Of a stretch of DNA of 64,000 nt, positions 1-11,679 are shown piece after piece. The stretch's first letter is position 1, and the number at the start of each line of letters is the position of its first letter. A model generated the notes under the pieces. That model had not been told where the DNA came from and did no database searches. It saw only the letters and a program-made list of their open reading frames with translations. The translations under genes were made by a program, and so were the position numbers. Source of the DNA: Osedax fenrisi (lineage: Eukaryota > Annelida > Polychaeta > Sabellida > Siboglinidae); contig OZ025245.1 of NCBI GenBank assembly GCA_964019155.1, positions 30,473,045 to 30,537,044 on the forward strand, in the 5' to 3' direction.

Positions 1-838
1 GAGATTTACAAAACATTAATTGTGTGATGACTAGCAATATGAGTAGGAAAAGTTAGAAATTGATGTATAGAGAGAGTCAATAAGATTTTTGAAAGTGGAA
101 TTGGGAATATATTTGATTCAAAGTGGTAGTTAAAGTCACCAAGAATAAAGATATGACTGTTATTAGATGGTGGAGTATCAACGTACAATTCATTATAGAA
201 GGTTGTATAATCTTGTTTAGGAGGTAGATAAATAATAGTAAAGGAGTATACAGTATTCCTAATGGTTAAAGAGGTTGTCGGACACATAAGAGAAGGAAGG
301 GTAGATAATAGTAAGAGTTAGCAGGTCAGAATGAATACAAACTAGTATACAAACTCCTACATCATGGCCTATTGTACGAGGTGAAATAAATAGAAATTAA
401 CATATCATGAAAGAGAGATAATATATCAGAATCGTTTGGAGATATCCATGTTTCAGTGATAGCAACTAATTTAATAGAAGAATATTGCATGTATGAAAAT
501 AGTAATAGTGAATTAGATCGTAGGGACCTGATAATGATGAGGGCTAGGTCTACTGAGAGTGATGTACTGTTGTTAGATTGAGAGCACATCATAGGAGGTA
601 TATCGGATAGCAATCTTTCATTAGTGCATGTTATACGTTTGGTTATGTGGAGATAATATAGGGTATAAGGGGTTAGGGGTAGTTGTAGTTTGGTAGGGTA
701 ACAAGTTAGTTATGTTTTGAGATGGTAAGAGGTCAATAGTGGCAAGGATTACATTTAGGGGTTTAGAAGATAGGGTTAAGAATATAAGTATATTAAGGGG
801 ATGCATCTTAGGGGTACCCTTAAGGTAACTAAACAAGG
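1..838 (-). mobile_element. LINE fragment (APE endonuclease region), broken
   Basis: Three consecutive minus-strand reading pieces (836-621, 613-362, 287-6) read as the start of an L2/CR1-like non-LTR retrotransposon protein. The middle piece has the endonuclease motif LVAITETWIS and the last has FILGDFNYHF followed by a PTH..SHHTINV stretch, which is the usual order in APE-type endonucleases. The pieces lie in different frames, so the copy is frameshifted and dead. The reverse transcriptase half would lie beyond the window edge. The same family recurs at 19.7-19.9 kb, where a small deletion removes the GDFN motif. Confidence 0.75.
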
Positions 839-879
839 TATAGTATACATATATATATATATATATATACCCAGGCTAC

Positions 880-1255
880 CAAATTTATTTGAAATAACTA
901 GGTACAGGTTATATTTCCATGGTTAGAATAGATGGTTGTTTTGTGAACATTACTGCTGTTATTACTGCTGCATAAACACTCCTTCATACCTAGTTATTTA
1001 CCGGTTGCAAGGTTATCTTTACTACTTTAATTATTTGTTTTAAATAGGTGAATAGTTGGGTGTTTAAATAGGTAAATAACTAGGTACATGTTTTATTTAC
1101 TCGGTTATTTTATGTAAATGACTCCTGCATAAACACTCCTTCAATACCTAGTTATTAACTTGGTACCAGGTTATATTTACTGCTGTTATTTATCTTGGTA
1201 CTAGGTTATACTTACTGCAGTTATTTAACTTGCTACTAGGTTATATTTAATTCTA
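880..1255. repeat. Degenerate direct repeats around an ACCTAGTTATT core
   Basis: Short units such as CTGCATAAACACTCCTTC plus ACCTAGTTATT occur near 960-1003 and again near 1126-1165. Three further GGTACTAGGTTATA-like units follow to 1250. No coding potential is seen. This is an old tandem repeat, preceded by a short (AT)n run at 845-870. Confidence 0.6.
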
Positions 1256-1442
1256 TGTTAGCTAGATGAATAGATACATATAAAAAAACACTGAAGCTCA
1301 AATTATTAATCATTTTTATTTATAAATAGATTTAAACGTCACATCAGTCCTCCAAATCTGTCTTTTCAGATACCTATGGAAAAAAATAATTAATAAATAT
1401 CGAAGTGAATGTGTATTATACAATAACTAAAAATGAAACTGT

Positions 1443-1575
1443 CTATATTAACATCATCAAGTTTCTTTTTCCTTTATTGCCCCTTTGTTGCATTTCCTTT
1501 AGCACCTCTCCTAATCTAGGACTTTACAGGCCTCCGAAATGTTCTTTGCATAAAGCTGATGGAAATATAATAATA
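1443..1575 (-). pseudogene. THAP-domain-like scrap
   Basis: One minus frame reads SALCKEHFGGL, a stop, then SPRLGEVLKEMQQRG and a basic run. The C-x2-H-F arrangement matches the end of a THAP zinc finger (compare LCSSHF in the P-element protein near 57.8 kb). It is broken by a TAA and has no recognisable first half. It could be the relic of another P-element-type gene or of a THAP host gene. The match is short, so chance similarity is possible. Confidence 0.35.
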
Positions 1576-1859
1576 ATTAATAAATATTTAAGTTTTATTT
1601 ATACATTATTTAAAAAATAAAATGTCTATATTAGTAATAAATATATAAATATTGTGTAGGGATAGGTCAGTATGGTATTTGTGAATGATGTCTTTTTTAA
1701 TTTTTGGAAGTTTATTTCATGTTTTAATATTGCTTTATAGATTGTGAGAATATATTTGAATTGATATTCAACCCATTACAAATACTAGTTTTGAATACAT
1801 TTTTTGAATATGAAAATGTATACATTATAATATAATGTAATAAGCATTATAATATTCAT

Positions 1860-3261
1860 ATAAATATAAGAAAATGTGTCTTATATATGAAAATATAAAA
1901 ATAGATCAATATATACTATATGAAATTGTATATGAACAAATTTTATATATATATGCATTACTATGAGGAACCAAACAAATATGTTTATAAAATATACATA
2001 CAAACATTATGCATTATATATGATCACTATCAAATATTTATTATAATTATATAAATAGAATTTTTAATCAAATTGAAATTTGTAAATTTATATAACAATA
2101 GAATATATATTTTCATATTTTAATTTAGAACTCATAAATAATATAAAAATATATAAATATATACTATTAATATGTAATACTAATATGAAATTGTATATGA
2201 ATAAATGTTGATCTTATATACAATCAGTATATATGATCACCATATATTATTAAATACACCAAATAATATATAAAGTATATAGTATAATATCAAATATAAA
2301 TGATAATCAAATATTTATTATAATTAAATAAAAATGTTTTACATCAATTGAAATTTGTAAATTTATATAACAATAGAATATATATGTTCATATATTAATT
2401 TAGAACTCATAAATAATATAAAAATAAATCAATATATGAATATATGAAATTGTATATGAACAAATGTTATATATATGCATTATATATATTCACTATATAT
2501 TATTAAATATAACAAATAATATATATAAAGTATATAGTATAATATCAAATATTTATTATAATTATATAAATTGAATTTTAAATTTATATAACAATAGAAT
2601 ATATATTTTCATATTTTAATTAAGAACTTATTAATAATATAAAATTGTATAAATACATACTATATGAAATTGTATATGAAAAATGTTGATATTACATAAA
2701 ATCAGTATATATGATCACTATATATTATTAAATACCACAAATAATATATATAAAGTATATAGCTGTAATAGATATATAGTATAGGTATATAGGTATATAG
2801 TATAATATCAAATATAATTTATAATCAAATATTTATTAGAATTATATAAATTGAATTTTTAAATCAATTGAAATTTGTAAATTTATATAACAATAGAATA
2901 TATATTTTCATATGTTAATTTAGAACTCATAAATAATATAAAAATAGATCAATATATACTATAAGAAATTGTATATGAACAAATGTTATATATATATGCA
3001 TTATTAGAGAAACCAGAAAATATGTTTATAAAATATACATACATTAAACATTATGCATTATATATGATCACTATAAGTTATACAAAAATATTTATTATAA
3101 ATAAATAAATTGAATTTTTAATAAAATTTAAATTTATATAATTTGTAAATTTACTTTACAATAGAATATAATATATTTCATATTTTAATTTACAACTCAT
3201 ACACAATATAAAAATAGATCAAATCATACTATATATATATATATATATAGAAATATAATTG

Positions 3262-3309
<48 letters not shown>

Positions 3310-3720
3310 ATATATATGCATTATTAAGAGTAACCAGAATATAGGTTTATAAAATATACGTTTATTAAACATTATTCATATTTAATATTATAAAATATAA
3401 TAAATATAAATTATAATATCCAATATTTATAAACAAATATTTATTATAAATATATAAATTGAAATTTGTATAATTTGTAATTTATATAATAATAGAATAT
3501 AATCTCATTTTAATACAATATATTTCATATTTTAATTTAAAACTCATAATATACAAATAGATCAATATGAAATATATTATATGAAATTATATATGAACAA
3601 ATGTTGATATTATATATATTATATATAATCAGTATATATATGCATTATTATAAGGAACCATCAAATTGGTTTATAAAATATACATTTATTAAACATTATT
3701 CATTATACTATCTATATATT
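1860..3720. repeat. AT-rich tandem repeat, about 220-330-bp units
   Basis: A unit containing AACAATAGAATATATATTTT, then GAACTCATAAATAATATAAA and TGCATTATTA..GGAACCA recurs with starts near 2089, 2365, 2587, 2887, 3165 and 3485. Units vary through indels and an embedded (AT)n run at 3225-3305. No ORF is supported. The flanks 1640-1860 and 3720-4240 are AT-rich sequence in which I see nothing. Confidence 0.75.
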
Positions 3721-4240
3721 TATATATAGGATAAGGTATTAAAATAATAAATAAATAAATATATAAAGTAACTCTATCTTGTATAAGAATAAATTTGTTT
3801 TAATCAATGGGTCTACAATATATAGCTATTTAATATTGTGACTTTAGTAATGCCAATGTATTTTTTAAAAATAGAAAATGAAATAATTGTAATATATATG
3901 TATCCATATGAATAACTATATTTAATACATATCTAATTAAAATTAATTTCTTTGACTACAAAGTATGTTCACATGGGAACAACCTTTTTTATAAAATATA
4001 ATACTAATCAGTGATTAGTAATCACTGTGATATATATATATATATCAGTGATTATATATATTGCCTAAATCTGATAATAATATATTATATTGAATATTAT
4101 GAATATTATATCAACTATTATTGACTAATAGTGTTTATTGTGAATTCATGTTTTATATAAATAGGTCATTTCCAATCATATTAATAATTATATTTGTAAT
4201 ATTAATTTATATAGATATAAATTATATAGAAACTCAACAT

Positions 4241-4360
4241 TTATGCATATTCCTCCTCTGATTGCTGTGTGTTCTCTAGCTCCAGTAAATAACCAGTTGA
4301 TGGAACTGCAACGGAGACACTAGATATAATAGCATCCTCTGTATTGTTCTTTACCTTGTT
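4241..4360 (-). CDS. Candidate terminal exon of an unrecognised gene
   Basis: A minus-strand acceptor (ATATTTTCAG) at 4361 opens a 40-codon frame ending in TAA at 4241. It reads NKVKNNTEDAIISS near its start and LENTQQSEEEYA at its end. The acidic, tyrosine-containing tail resembles a cytoplasmic tail, but I recognise no family. Its phase (0) matches the donor of the candidate exon at 5173-5249, which supports joining the two. GC content is well above the surroundings. Function is unknown. Confidence 0.45.
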   Translation of the reverse strand, partial: NKVKNNTEDAIISSVSVAVPSTGYLLELENTQQSEEEYA

Positions 4361-4384
4361 CTGAAAATATATTGAATACAAATT

Positions 4385-4430
<46 letters not shown>

Positions 4431-4827
4431 CAGTATATATATTAAACAGTTCCTCCAACACATTATTTTTATCTGTAGAATTATTTAATTTTATATAATT
4501 GTTGTAACTAGTTATAGGAAAAAATGTATATAGTATATTAAAATTTATATTATTCATTAATAATATCAATTTATTTATGTATGCCAAATAAAAGTTATAT
4601 ATATATATATATATGTGCAGTAAACTTGATAACAGTGGGTATCACCAGTATCGGTTATAACTGAAATATTATGATTTGAATACAATAATATTAACTATAT
4701 TAAAAACAAATAACTTATGGATAATAATATGGATAGTTTAATATTCCAACATACAAAAAACTGTAAAATTACTATTTGAAAACAAACATACTACTAGTTA
4801 TTCACTACTATTCAAAGGAATCTATTA

Positions 4828-4885
<58 letters not shown>

Positions 4886-5172
4886 ATACATTTATAATTA
4901 ATGTTTTTACTATGTAAAGTAATATCGAAATACTATAACTATGATTGAAATATAGTATTTTAATTCTAAATAATTATTGAAAAGTATAATATTTGAACAA
5001 CTCTGGTATTTTTTATTTTTGGTTTAAACTTAGATAACTCAAAAACACAACCTGACCAACCCTGCTAATAACTGATTTGATAAATGTATACATTAATATA
5101 TAATATTATCAAAAATGATAAAAACAAATTTACTTTTCATCATATATTTACTAACAAATGAATTATTGATAC

Positions 5173-5249
5173 AGTTCTGTGTTGTGAATGCCTTGCTCCA
5201 TCATAAACTGATTCTATGGGTAGACCATTAAACACTTTATTACGATTAC
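5173..5249 (-). CDS. Candidate internal exon, upstream of 4241-4360
   Basis: It is bounded by TATATTTTCAG and an ACT|GTATCA donor, with 2 leading bases then 25 open codons (NRNKVFNGLPIESVYDGARH and five more). It ends in phase 0, matching the next exon. A diverged copy lies at 5965-6035 with the same acceptor and same phase, so the segment has been duplicated. Conservation of GLPI.SVY between copies argues that it was once coding. No family is recognised. Confidence 0.45.
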
Positions 5250-5654
5250 CTGAAAATATATGTTATTTTACATTAGAATCAGAATTATAGCGGCACTTAT
5301 TTAAAAATAGTTTCGTGTGAGGTGTCCCAATAGCGAAATATAGTTACAGTTTTAAATAGATGGCATAAGTTCATATACATGTTATATAATAATAATATCA
5401 GAATTTAGGCATGACAATGTTAAACGAAGAAGCGAGATACTTATATCTAGTCGTTTACCCATTTCACTTTCCTAAAGAATATTTATGAGGAGAAAAGTAT
5501 AGTAAAAGTAAAATTAAAATAAATATAATAAAATTTTAAGATTTAAAGTTAGTAAAATTATATACAAAATAACAAAATTATCAATACACATTTAATTATT
5601 TAGTTTTCTATTAGAATAATACATTTATAAAAAATCAGAGATATTAAATTTATA

Positions 5655-5825
5655 TCAAGAATAGCCAACAATAATTGAAAATAATGAGGATAGATGGTGT
5701 ATCAACTTCAGGGATATGGGTGCGTCAGGTCCAATGATGTAGGGATCATATTTGTTCCAATAATAAGAACACTGACAATACTTTCCTCTCAATACAAGTA
5801 TATCCATTTCTTCGATACGTACCAT
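5655..5825 (-). CDS. Small ORF, 56 codons, between the duplicated exons
   Basis: The ORF starts MVRIEEMDILVLRGKYCQCS and ends at TGA 5655. Composition is more protein-like than the AT-rich neighbourhood, and it lies on the same strand as the two exon copies. No splice phase links it convincingly to them. It may be another exon or chance. Confidence 0.28.
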   Translation of the reverse strand: MVRIEEMDILVLRGKYCQCSYYWNKYDPYIIGPDAPISLKLIHHLSSLFSIIVGYS

Positions 5826-5964
5826 ACCCACATTAACACAAAAATATCAGCCATTCCGTCATAAAAAAAAACACTATAAAATAGATTTAACGTACATAAT
5901 ACGTTAATATGTCCATAATTATATATTATCTTCTAATCACATATTTACTAACAAATGAATTATT

Positions 5965-6035
5965 TCAGTTCTGTGTTGTAGATACTCCATAAACTGATCC
6001 TATCGGTAGACCAATAAGTACTTTATTACGATCAC
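5965..6035 (-). pseudogene. Degenerate copy of the 5173-5249 exon
   Basis: The same acceptor (TATTTTCAG) and the same start, (G)DRNKV.IGLPIGSVYG, are followed by a deletion of about 10 bases relative to the other copy. The frame then reaches TGA and the donor is lost. Similarity continues outside the exon on both sides (to about 5938 and 6085), so a block of roughly 150 bp was duplicated, not just the coding part. Confidence 0.45.
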
Positions 6036-6337
6036 CTGAAAATATATCTTATTTTACTTTGGAATCACAGTTTTAGTCGCTTTATTTAAAATATAATTGT
6101 TTGGCATCTAAATAATTAAATATACGATACTAAATAGATAGAAAAAGTGTGCATACATTTTATATGTACCTGATACTATACTTTTAAAGTGTAAATATAT
6201 ATAGAATCTGTCTCATATTTATTTATGGTACATAATACGCACATGAAAATCTGCATAAGATATATTTTATAAATTAAATTTCACTAGTGCAACAGCTTAG
6301 TAGTATATATTGGGAATAATATTATATATATATATTA

Positions 6338-6592
6338 TCAAGATAATCTCGTACGGTTACCAGTAAACGATATTATCTCGTACGACTTGAGTCCAATTAT
6401 TAAATTTAATTTAATTCATAATTATACAGTTCTTATACTAATATATATAATACAATATATTATATCAATATTAATAAGTTATTATATATAATCATATAAG
6501 AACTATATAATTATGAAATAAATTAAATATAGTATGTTGTTCGAAAATACCTCTTACGAGATTACTGGCTACCTCTCGTACGTTGATAATCA
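6338..6592. mobile_element. MITE-like element with imperfect terminal inverted repeats
   Basis: The left arm has ATTATCAAG, then TCTCGTACG, CCAGTAA and TCTCGTACG. Read in reverse complement, the right arm has ATTATCAACGTACGAG, CCAGTAA and TCTCGTAAG. The core (6402-6530) is itself a stem built from TTCATAATTATACAGTTCTT and its near reverse complement. No clear target duplication is seen. About 255 bp, non-coding. Confidence 0.42.
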
Positions 6593-6599
6593 GATATTA

Positions 6600-7935
6600 T
6601 ATATGAGATATATGATATAAAATAGTTAATAAATATTTATTCGTAGCATAAATTATGCACTAGGCACAATGTGAGGTATTTTATTAATACGGTAATATAA
6701 TTATTATTATTAAATATATATTGAATAATTAATATTAGTTGTATTGTAATGATAATAATTAGTTATAATGTATAACTATGTGGAGTAATAAAATAGTCAA
6801 TTATATTATATAATTATAATATATTTCACAAATTATGTGCAGATAATACTTAATATATCACGATTTTTGTGCGGATTACGTCCAGATATCACATAGTTTA
6901 ACTAAGATAACTATGATGGTTATAATCCAGGGTTATCATAGTTAATGCTTTATAAATATTATTGAATTAAGTATAATGAATAAAATATAATTATTATAAT
7001 AATACACACATTTCTAGAATATATTTCTAATATTATTATAATATTATAATAATTATATATATTTAATATAATATTATATAATTATTATAATAATATAAGA
7101 AATAATAATTATGGATATATAAATTATATAATATAATGTATAGTATATATTGTATACGGAATTTCTTGATCTATTTCGCCATTTTCGTTATTTAGAGCGC
7201 TTACGTAGTTCTATATCTAAATAATATTTAGAAAATACCCGAAGCTAGTCTTATAACTATGATAACATATTTTACTATAACTATTGAAACAATGTATATA
7301 TATAATATATGAATTATTAAATTTATTTTATCTTTTAAATATCTAAATAAAACCTTTTTCTTTTTGTCATTATTCTTCATGTGTTTAGATATTTTGCTTG
7401 AAGTATTTATATGTTATAATACAGAATCTTATGTTATACTATTATCAATATAAACATGATAATATGATACAAATATTATTTTAGAGTTAAAGTAAATTCT
7501 AGAAGGATGCGAGCAGCATGTTTTCACACGTGATATGTTATGGGCGGGGCTTGTGAGCGTGAACTTCGAGGACATGAATATTATATACAAGGACTTGAAC
7601 TATTCTCAGAATAGTTCTTAATAATTCTTGTGATAATAATTGAGTGATTAGCCGGTTGATTAGTTATTACTTTAACTTTACATGAATTATTGACTTTGCA
7701 GTGATATATAATGTATATGCATACACGATTATTCAGATCTAAATATAACTTATACGCGTGCATATACATTATATTATAATATATATTAATACATTTGATT
7801 TTTTATTAAATTTAAATTATTACTATTAGAAATTATTCGATTATAATTCTAATATGTTACGTACATATGATATAGATATAGTTTTAGAATGCCCGTTTAA
7901 TTTCAAGTAGAAACAATATATTAAATATGTATAAT
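6600..7935. other. AT-rich stretch with no supported gene
   Basis: There are short dyads, for example TAACTATGAT and its complement near 6905-6945. A GC-richer patch at 7505-7580 contains a short frame starting MGGACERELRG. No splice or family evidence supports a gene. Confidence 0.5.
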
Positions 7936-7939
7936 AATA

Positions 7940-8094
7940 TAATCCATCGCTAAGTTATCCGTAATAGTAACTGTACAATTATGTATTTGTTAATAAATTG
8001 TTGTTGTTATTCAATTATTACTATTATAAATTATAAGTTAACTTATAGTAATTACTATAACATTTACTATAACGGATAACATATTGATGGATTA
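7940..8094. mobile_element. Short palindromic MITE
   Basis: The ends are inverted copies: TAATCCATC..TA.GTTATCCGT.ATAGTAA on the left, and the same in reverse complement on the right. About 31 bp pair with few mismatches over a 155-bp element. A second dyad, ATAAGTTAACTTAT, lies inside. It is non-coding and would fold into a hairpin. No target duplication could be fixed because the flanks are (TAA)-rich. Confidence 0.5.
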
Positions 8095-8873
8095 TATTAT
8101 TATTATAATAATTATACATATATAATATATTTGTTCTACTTTAAATACAGCATAATAGCATAATCATTATGATAATGTAAACATGTAATTACATGTTAAA
8201 CATGATGTTTACATGTTTAGAACTCATGAGTTCTATATAGTATCTATAATAGTTTCATTCCAAATTCCACTTAATTTCTAGAAGAAGTAATATATAATAT
8301 TGTTTAAATATATATAGGTATATCTAGAGTAACAGTAATTACTGTTACTGTTTTACTGGTTAACTATTTCTATATATAATTTCTGAAAGTCCAATTAATT
8401 GTAAATAGAAGCAATATATTATACATATAGGTAATATAATAATAATATAATAATATAACAGAACGATACGTATATATAATAGTAGGTCCTAAGTCACTTA
8501 TTAAAGTCAATTACCTAATTATCTTACGTAAGCCTTGCTGTAAGGCCCTTACAGTGTAAGGGCAGGTATATTTTGTAATTATTTGTGACATCTGTTGTTC
8601 TACAATTACTTAATTACTTTCGAACAAATATATACAAATATCTACACATTATTATTAAGTTAAACAGTAATTTTATAATAAAGTAACACCATAATAGGTC
8701 AACTGTTATATTATGAATTATATTATAATTCAAAAATGAATAGTATTAGGTTATATTATATATTTACCTATATTATTATTTACTAATTTATCTATATCCA
8801 CTTATCTCTATAATTAAATCCCACCTATTTAAATTATACGTAAATTAATATAAATAAAAAATAGTGATTTAGC

Positions 8874-8973
8874 CAGGATGTCTGGCATGATGTATTAGAA
8901 TACATTTTGTTTAAAAGTCTATAGACTTTTAAACAAAATGTATTCTAATAGGTTCGAATCCCCGCCGTTGCAT
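8874..8973 (+). other. tRNA-like sequence split by a palindrome
   Basis: The 5' part TTTAGCCAGGATGTCTGG resembles a tRNA D-arm/A box. The 3' part GGTTCGAATCCCCGCCGTTG has a canonical B box (GGTTCGAATCC) and a T-arm/acceptor layout, followed by a T run. The anticodon and variable region is occupied by a perfect 58-bp palindrome. The 5' acceptor strand does not pair well with the 3' end, so this is not a standard tRNA. A tRNA-derived SINE head or tRNA pseudogene is more likely. Confidence 0.4.
8893..8950. repeat. Perfect 58-bp palindrome
   Basis: Two 29-base arms, reading TATTAGAATACATTTTGTTT onward, are exact reverse complements with no spacer. Transcribed, they form an uninterrupted 29-bp hairpin. 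Perfection in such AT-rich DNA implies recent origin by an inverted duplication or selection. Confidence 0.95.
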
Positions 8974-9114
8974 AATTTTTTTTATTAATATTTATATATA
9001 TATATACCGAAAAATTTGTATTAATATATATTTATTAATTTATAAATTATATAATTAATTAATTATATAATTTATAAATAAATATTATTCAAATAATATT
9101 AATATTAATAATTC

Positions 9115-9163
<49 letters not shown>

Positions 9164-9221
9164 TTAATATATTTAAATAATTTATTCTTCTAAATAAATT
9201 AATAATATTAATATTAATTTG

Positions 9222-9445
9222 TAATGCTATTATACTGATATTATGTTGTTATTATTATAATTGCAACATAATAGCAGCATGATATACATTTAATAGAAAA
9301 ATAATAGTAGCATAATAGAATTACAAATTAATAACAGCATAATAGATTTTTAATGGCAACATAATACAGCATAATAGCATAATGTAAACATTTGAGGCTA
9401 TTATTTATGCTATTATGCTTCTATTATTAGGATATTACTATTAGC
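9222..9445. repeat. Degenerate AGCATAATAG-type short repeats
   Basis: Words such as GCATAATAG, ATAATAGCAGCAT and GCTATTATG occur many times in both orientations over about 220 bp. No ORF or RNA gene is seen. Confidence 0.5.
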
Positions 9446-9476
9446 AGGGTTTAGTAATGTAAATAAATAGATACCA

Positions 9477-9950
9477 AATGATATATAACCTATAGTTATG
9501 AAAATAACATGCTACCTAATGATATATAACCTATAGTTATGAAAATAACATGCTACCTAATGATATATAACCTATAGTTATGAAAATAACATGCTACCTA
9601 ATGATATATAACCTATAGTTATGAAAATAACATGCTACCTAATGATATATAACCTAGAGTTATGAAAATAACATGCTACCTAATGATATATAACCTAGAG
9701 TTATGAAAATAACATGCTACCTAATGATATATAACCTATAGTTATGAAAATAACATGCTACCAATTGATATATAACCTATAGTTATGAAAATAACATGCT
9801 ACCTAATGATATATAACCTAGAGTTATGAAAATAACATGCTACCTAATGATATATAACCTATAGTTATGAAAATAACATGCTACCAATAGATATATAACC
9901 AAGAGTTATGAAAATACCCGGGTACCTATTGATATATAACCTAAAGTTAT
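9477..9950. repeat. 41-bp tandem array, about 11.5 copies
   Basis: The unit begins AATGATATATAACCTATAGT and ends ATGCTACCT. Copies at 9477, 9518, 9559, 9600 and onward differ only by occasional changes (CTATAG to CTAGAG); the last copies are more diverged. This is minisatellite-type DNA followed by a (TA)n run at 9990-10028. Confidence 0.95.
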
Positions 9951-9988
9951 TTTTACTACTAATTTTATACCAATTTATTGATGATTTG

Positions 9989-10029
<41 letters not shown>

Positions 10030-10256
10030 TATATAAAATAGGTTATTGAGTTCAGAAAGTACAATTTAGTACATACAATTTCTGCTCAAAGAGAGCTCCT
10101 GAAATTATCTTGTAACCTATAATCACATAAAGGGTACTCTTAAATAAAAAAATAAATTACTGATAAATCGTAAAAAAAAATAAACTAAAATTTAAAATTA
10201 TTGAGATAATAAAAATAGAAAATAAATATATAGGATAAGTTAGCTGATATGTATAA

Positions 10257-10829
10257 AGCGCTGTTCACATGATCAATTTATTCCAGCAATTTAGCGATGG
10301 AATACTTAAGAATTCCAAAATGTAAAAGTCTATGTTTTTTCTGCGATTAATACTAAATGTTCTAATCCGAATTTATTCTAATTTTGTGACAATTTAATTA
10401 ATTAATAAATAAACGCACGCACAAGTATACTGAAGAGTATTAATGCATACGCATTTACCTTTCTAGGGGTCAATCTATTTATAATCGTTTACGATTATAA
10501 TTGATTAAAATTATGTTATTTAATCGTTAACGACAATTTAATTAATAATTAATAAATAATTAATAATAATTAATTAATAATTATAATTATAATATATAAT
10601 TCGTTATCAAATTATTAAATTATGAATATATATATATATATATATATTACCACTTTATGATTATATAATGAACTTAAGTTCATAAAATGTATGTATTTTT
10701 AAGTATTCTACTGAACAAATAGATTGCTCATGTGACCACCCTAAAATTGATACCGCTAGGGGATTTTGAAACTGGAATTCTTAATAATTAAATTTCGAAA
10801 TTGCTGGAATTGCTCATGTGAAGAGCGCT
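10257..10829. mobile_element. Non-autonomous DNA transposon, Harbinger-type MITE
   Basis: The left end AGCGCTGTTCACATGATCAA and the right end (reverse complement AGCGCTCTTCACATGAGCAA) are terminal inverted repeats. They continue into ATTCCAGCAATTT and AAGAATTCCA on both sides. A TAA triplet flanks both ends (10254-10256 and 10830-10832), fitting the 3-bp TWA target duplication of PIF/Harbinger elements. The ends also resemble those of the 37.8-40.7 kb element. The 573-bp interior is AT-rich and non-coding. Confidence 0.65.
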
Positions 10830-11106
10830 TAACAATTTGATATAATTAAAATATGAGTTATAATAATGAAACTAATTAATAAACTAATAATTAACTTAAT
10901 ATTTGTTTAAATATTTGAGTTTTATATATTTTTTAAATTAATTGTATTTTAGATTTTTACAGTGGTTGTTTAAATTATTCCTAAGTTTAATACAATATAT
11001 GTTAATTGTGTGTAATTTACTGTTCTTATATTGTAATAATTTATTTGTTATTCAAATTTATTAGTTATGTGGTAAGTGTTTATTAAATATATTATGTATA
11101 CATAAC

Positions 11107-11407
11107 TGCCTGTGTGGCTCAGTGGCTAAGGCGTCATACACACAAGCAGTAGGACACGGGTTCGACCCTCGTCCGGACCATTAATTAATTTTATAAAATG
11201 GGTCTCAAATATTATTTAGAAGTGATCTTATATAATTGTGTATAATTAAATGATCGGCTCTCGTTAAAACCATGGATGCCTTAACATGAGAGCGGCTTCG
11301 AAGGGACATTAGAGCCATATATGGTTATAAGTGAAAACTTCATCTAAGTTCCTGGATGGGATGAAAGGACTCCACCAAATAAAAATAACAATAACAATAA
11401 CAATTAA
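11107..11407 (+). mobile_element. tRNA-derived SINE, copy 1
   Basis: The head TGCCTGTGTGGCTCAGTGGC carries a good A box, and GGTTCGACCCTCGTCCGGACCA-type sequence carries the B box, 55-70 bases downstream. A shared body follows (CATGGATGCCTTAACATGAG, then TTCCTGGATGGGATGAAAGG) and an (AATAAC)n tail. The whole unit recurs inverted at 16625-16931. Internal RNA polymerase III boxes and a simple-repeat tail define a SINE. I do not match it to a named family. Confidence 0.75.
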
Positions 11408-11419
11408 GAGATATGTAAT

Positions 11420-11633
11420 TAATTAATTAATATATATTTTTAATTTTAAATTTGTTATATAACAAATCAGTATTATGTAATTTATATAGATTGTGTATAC
11501 GATTAGGTGTTTTATTAATAAATATAATTATTTATTGTTGTATACATATTTTATTAAGAAGAATTTAGTTAACAGATTATCAAAGAATACATATAGTTTG
11601 GTACTATTAACGAATTATAATGCGTCATATAAT

Positions 11634-11679
<46 letters not shown>

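Noticed and set aside
7520..7610. Short frame MGGACERELRGHEYY near a GGGCGGGGC box
   Set aside because: Only about 24 codons, with no splice context or family; the GC box alone is not evidence of a promoter.
11107..11180. Functional tRNA gene
   Set aside because: The acceptor and anticodon arms do not pair properly, and the unit continues into a SINE body repeated at 16.6-16.9 kb.
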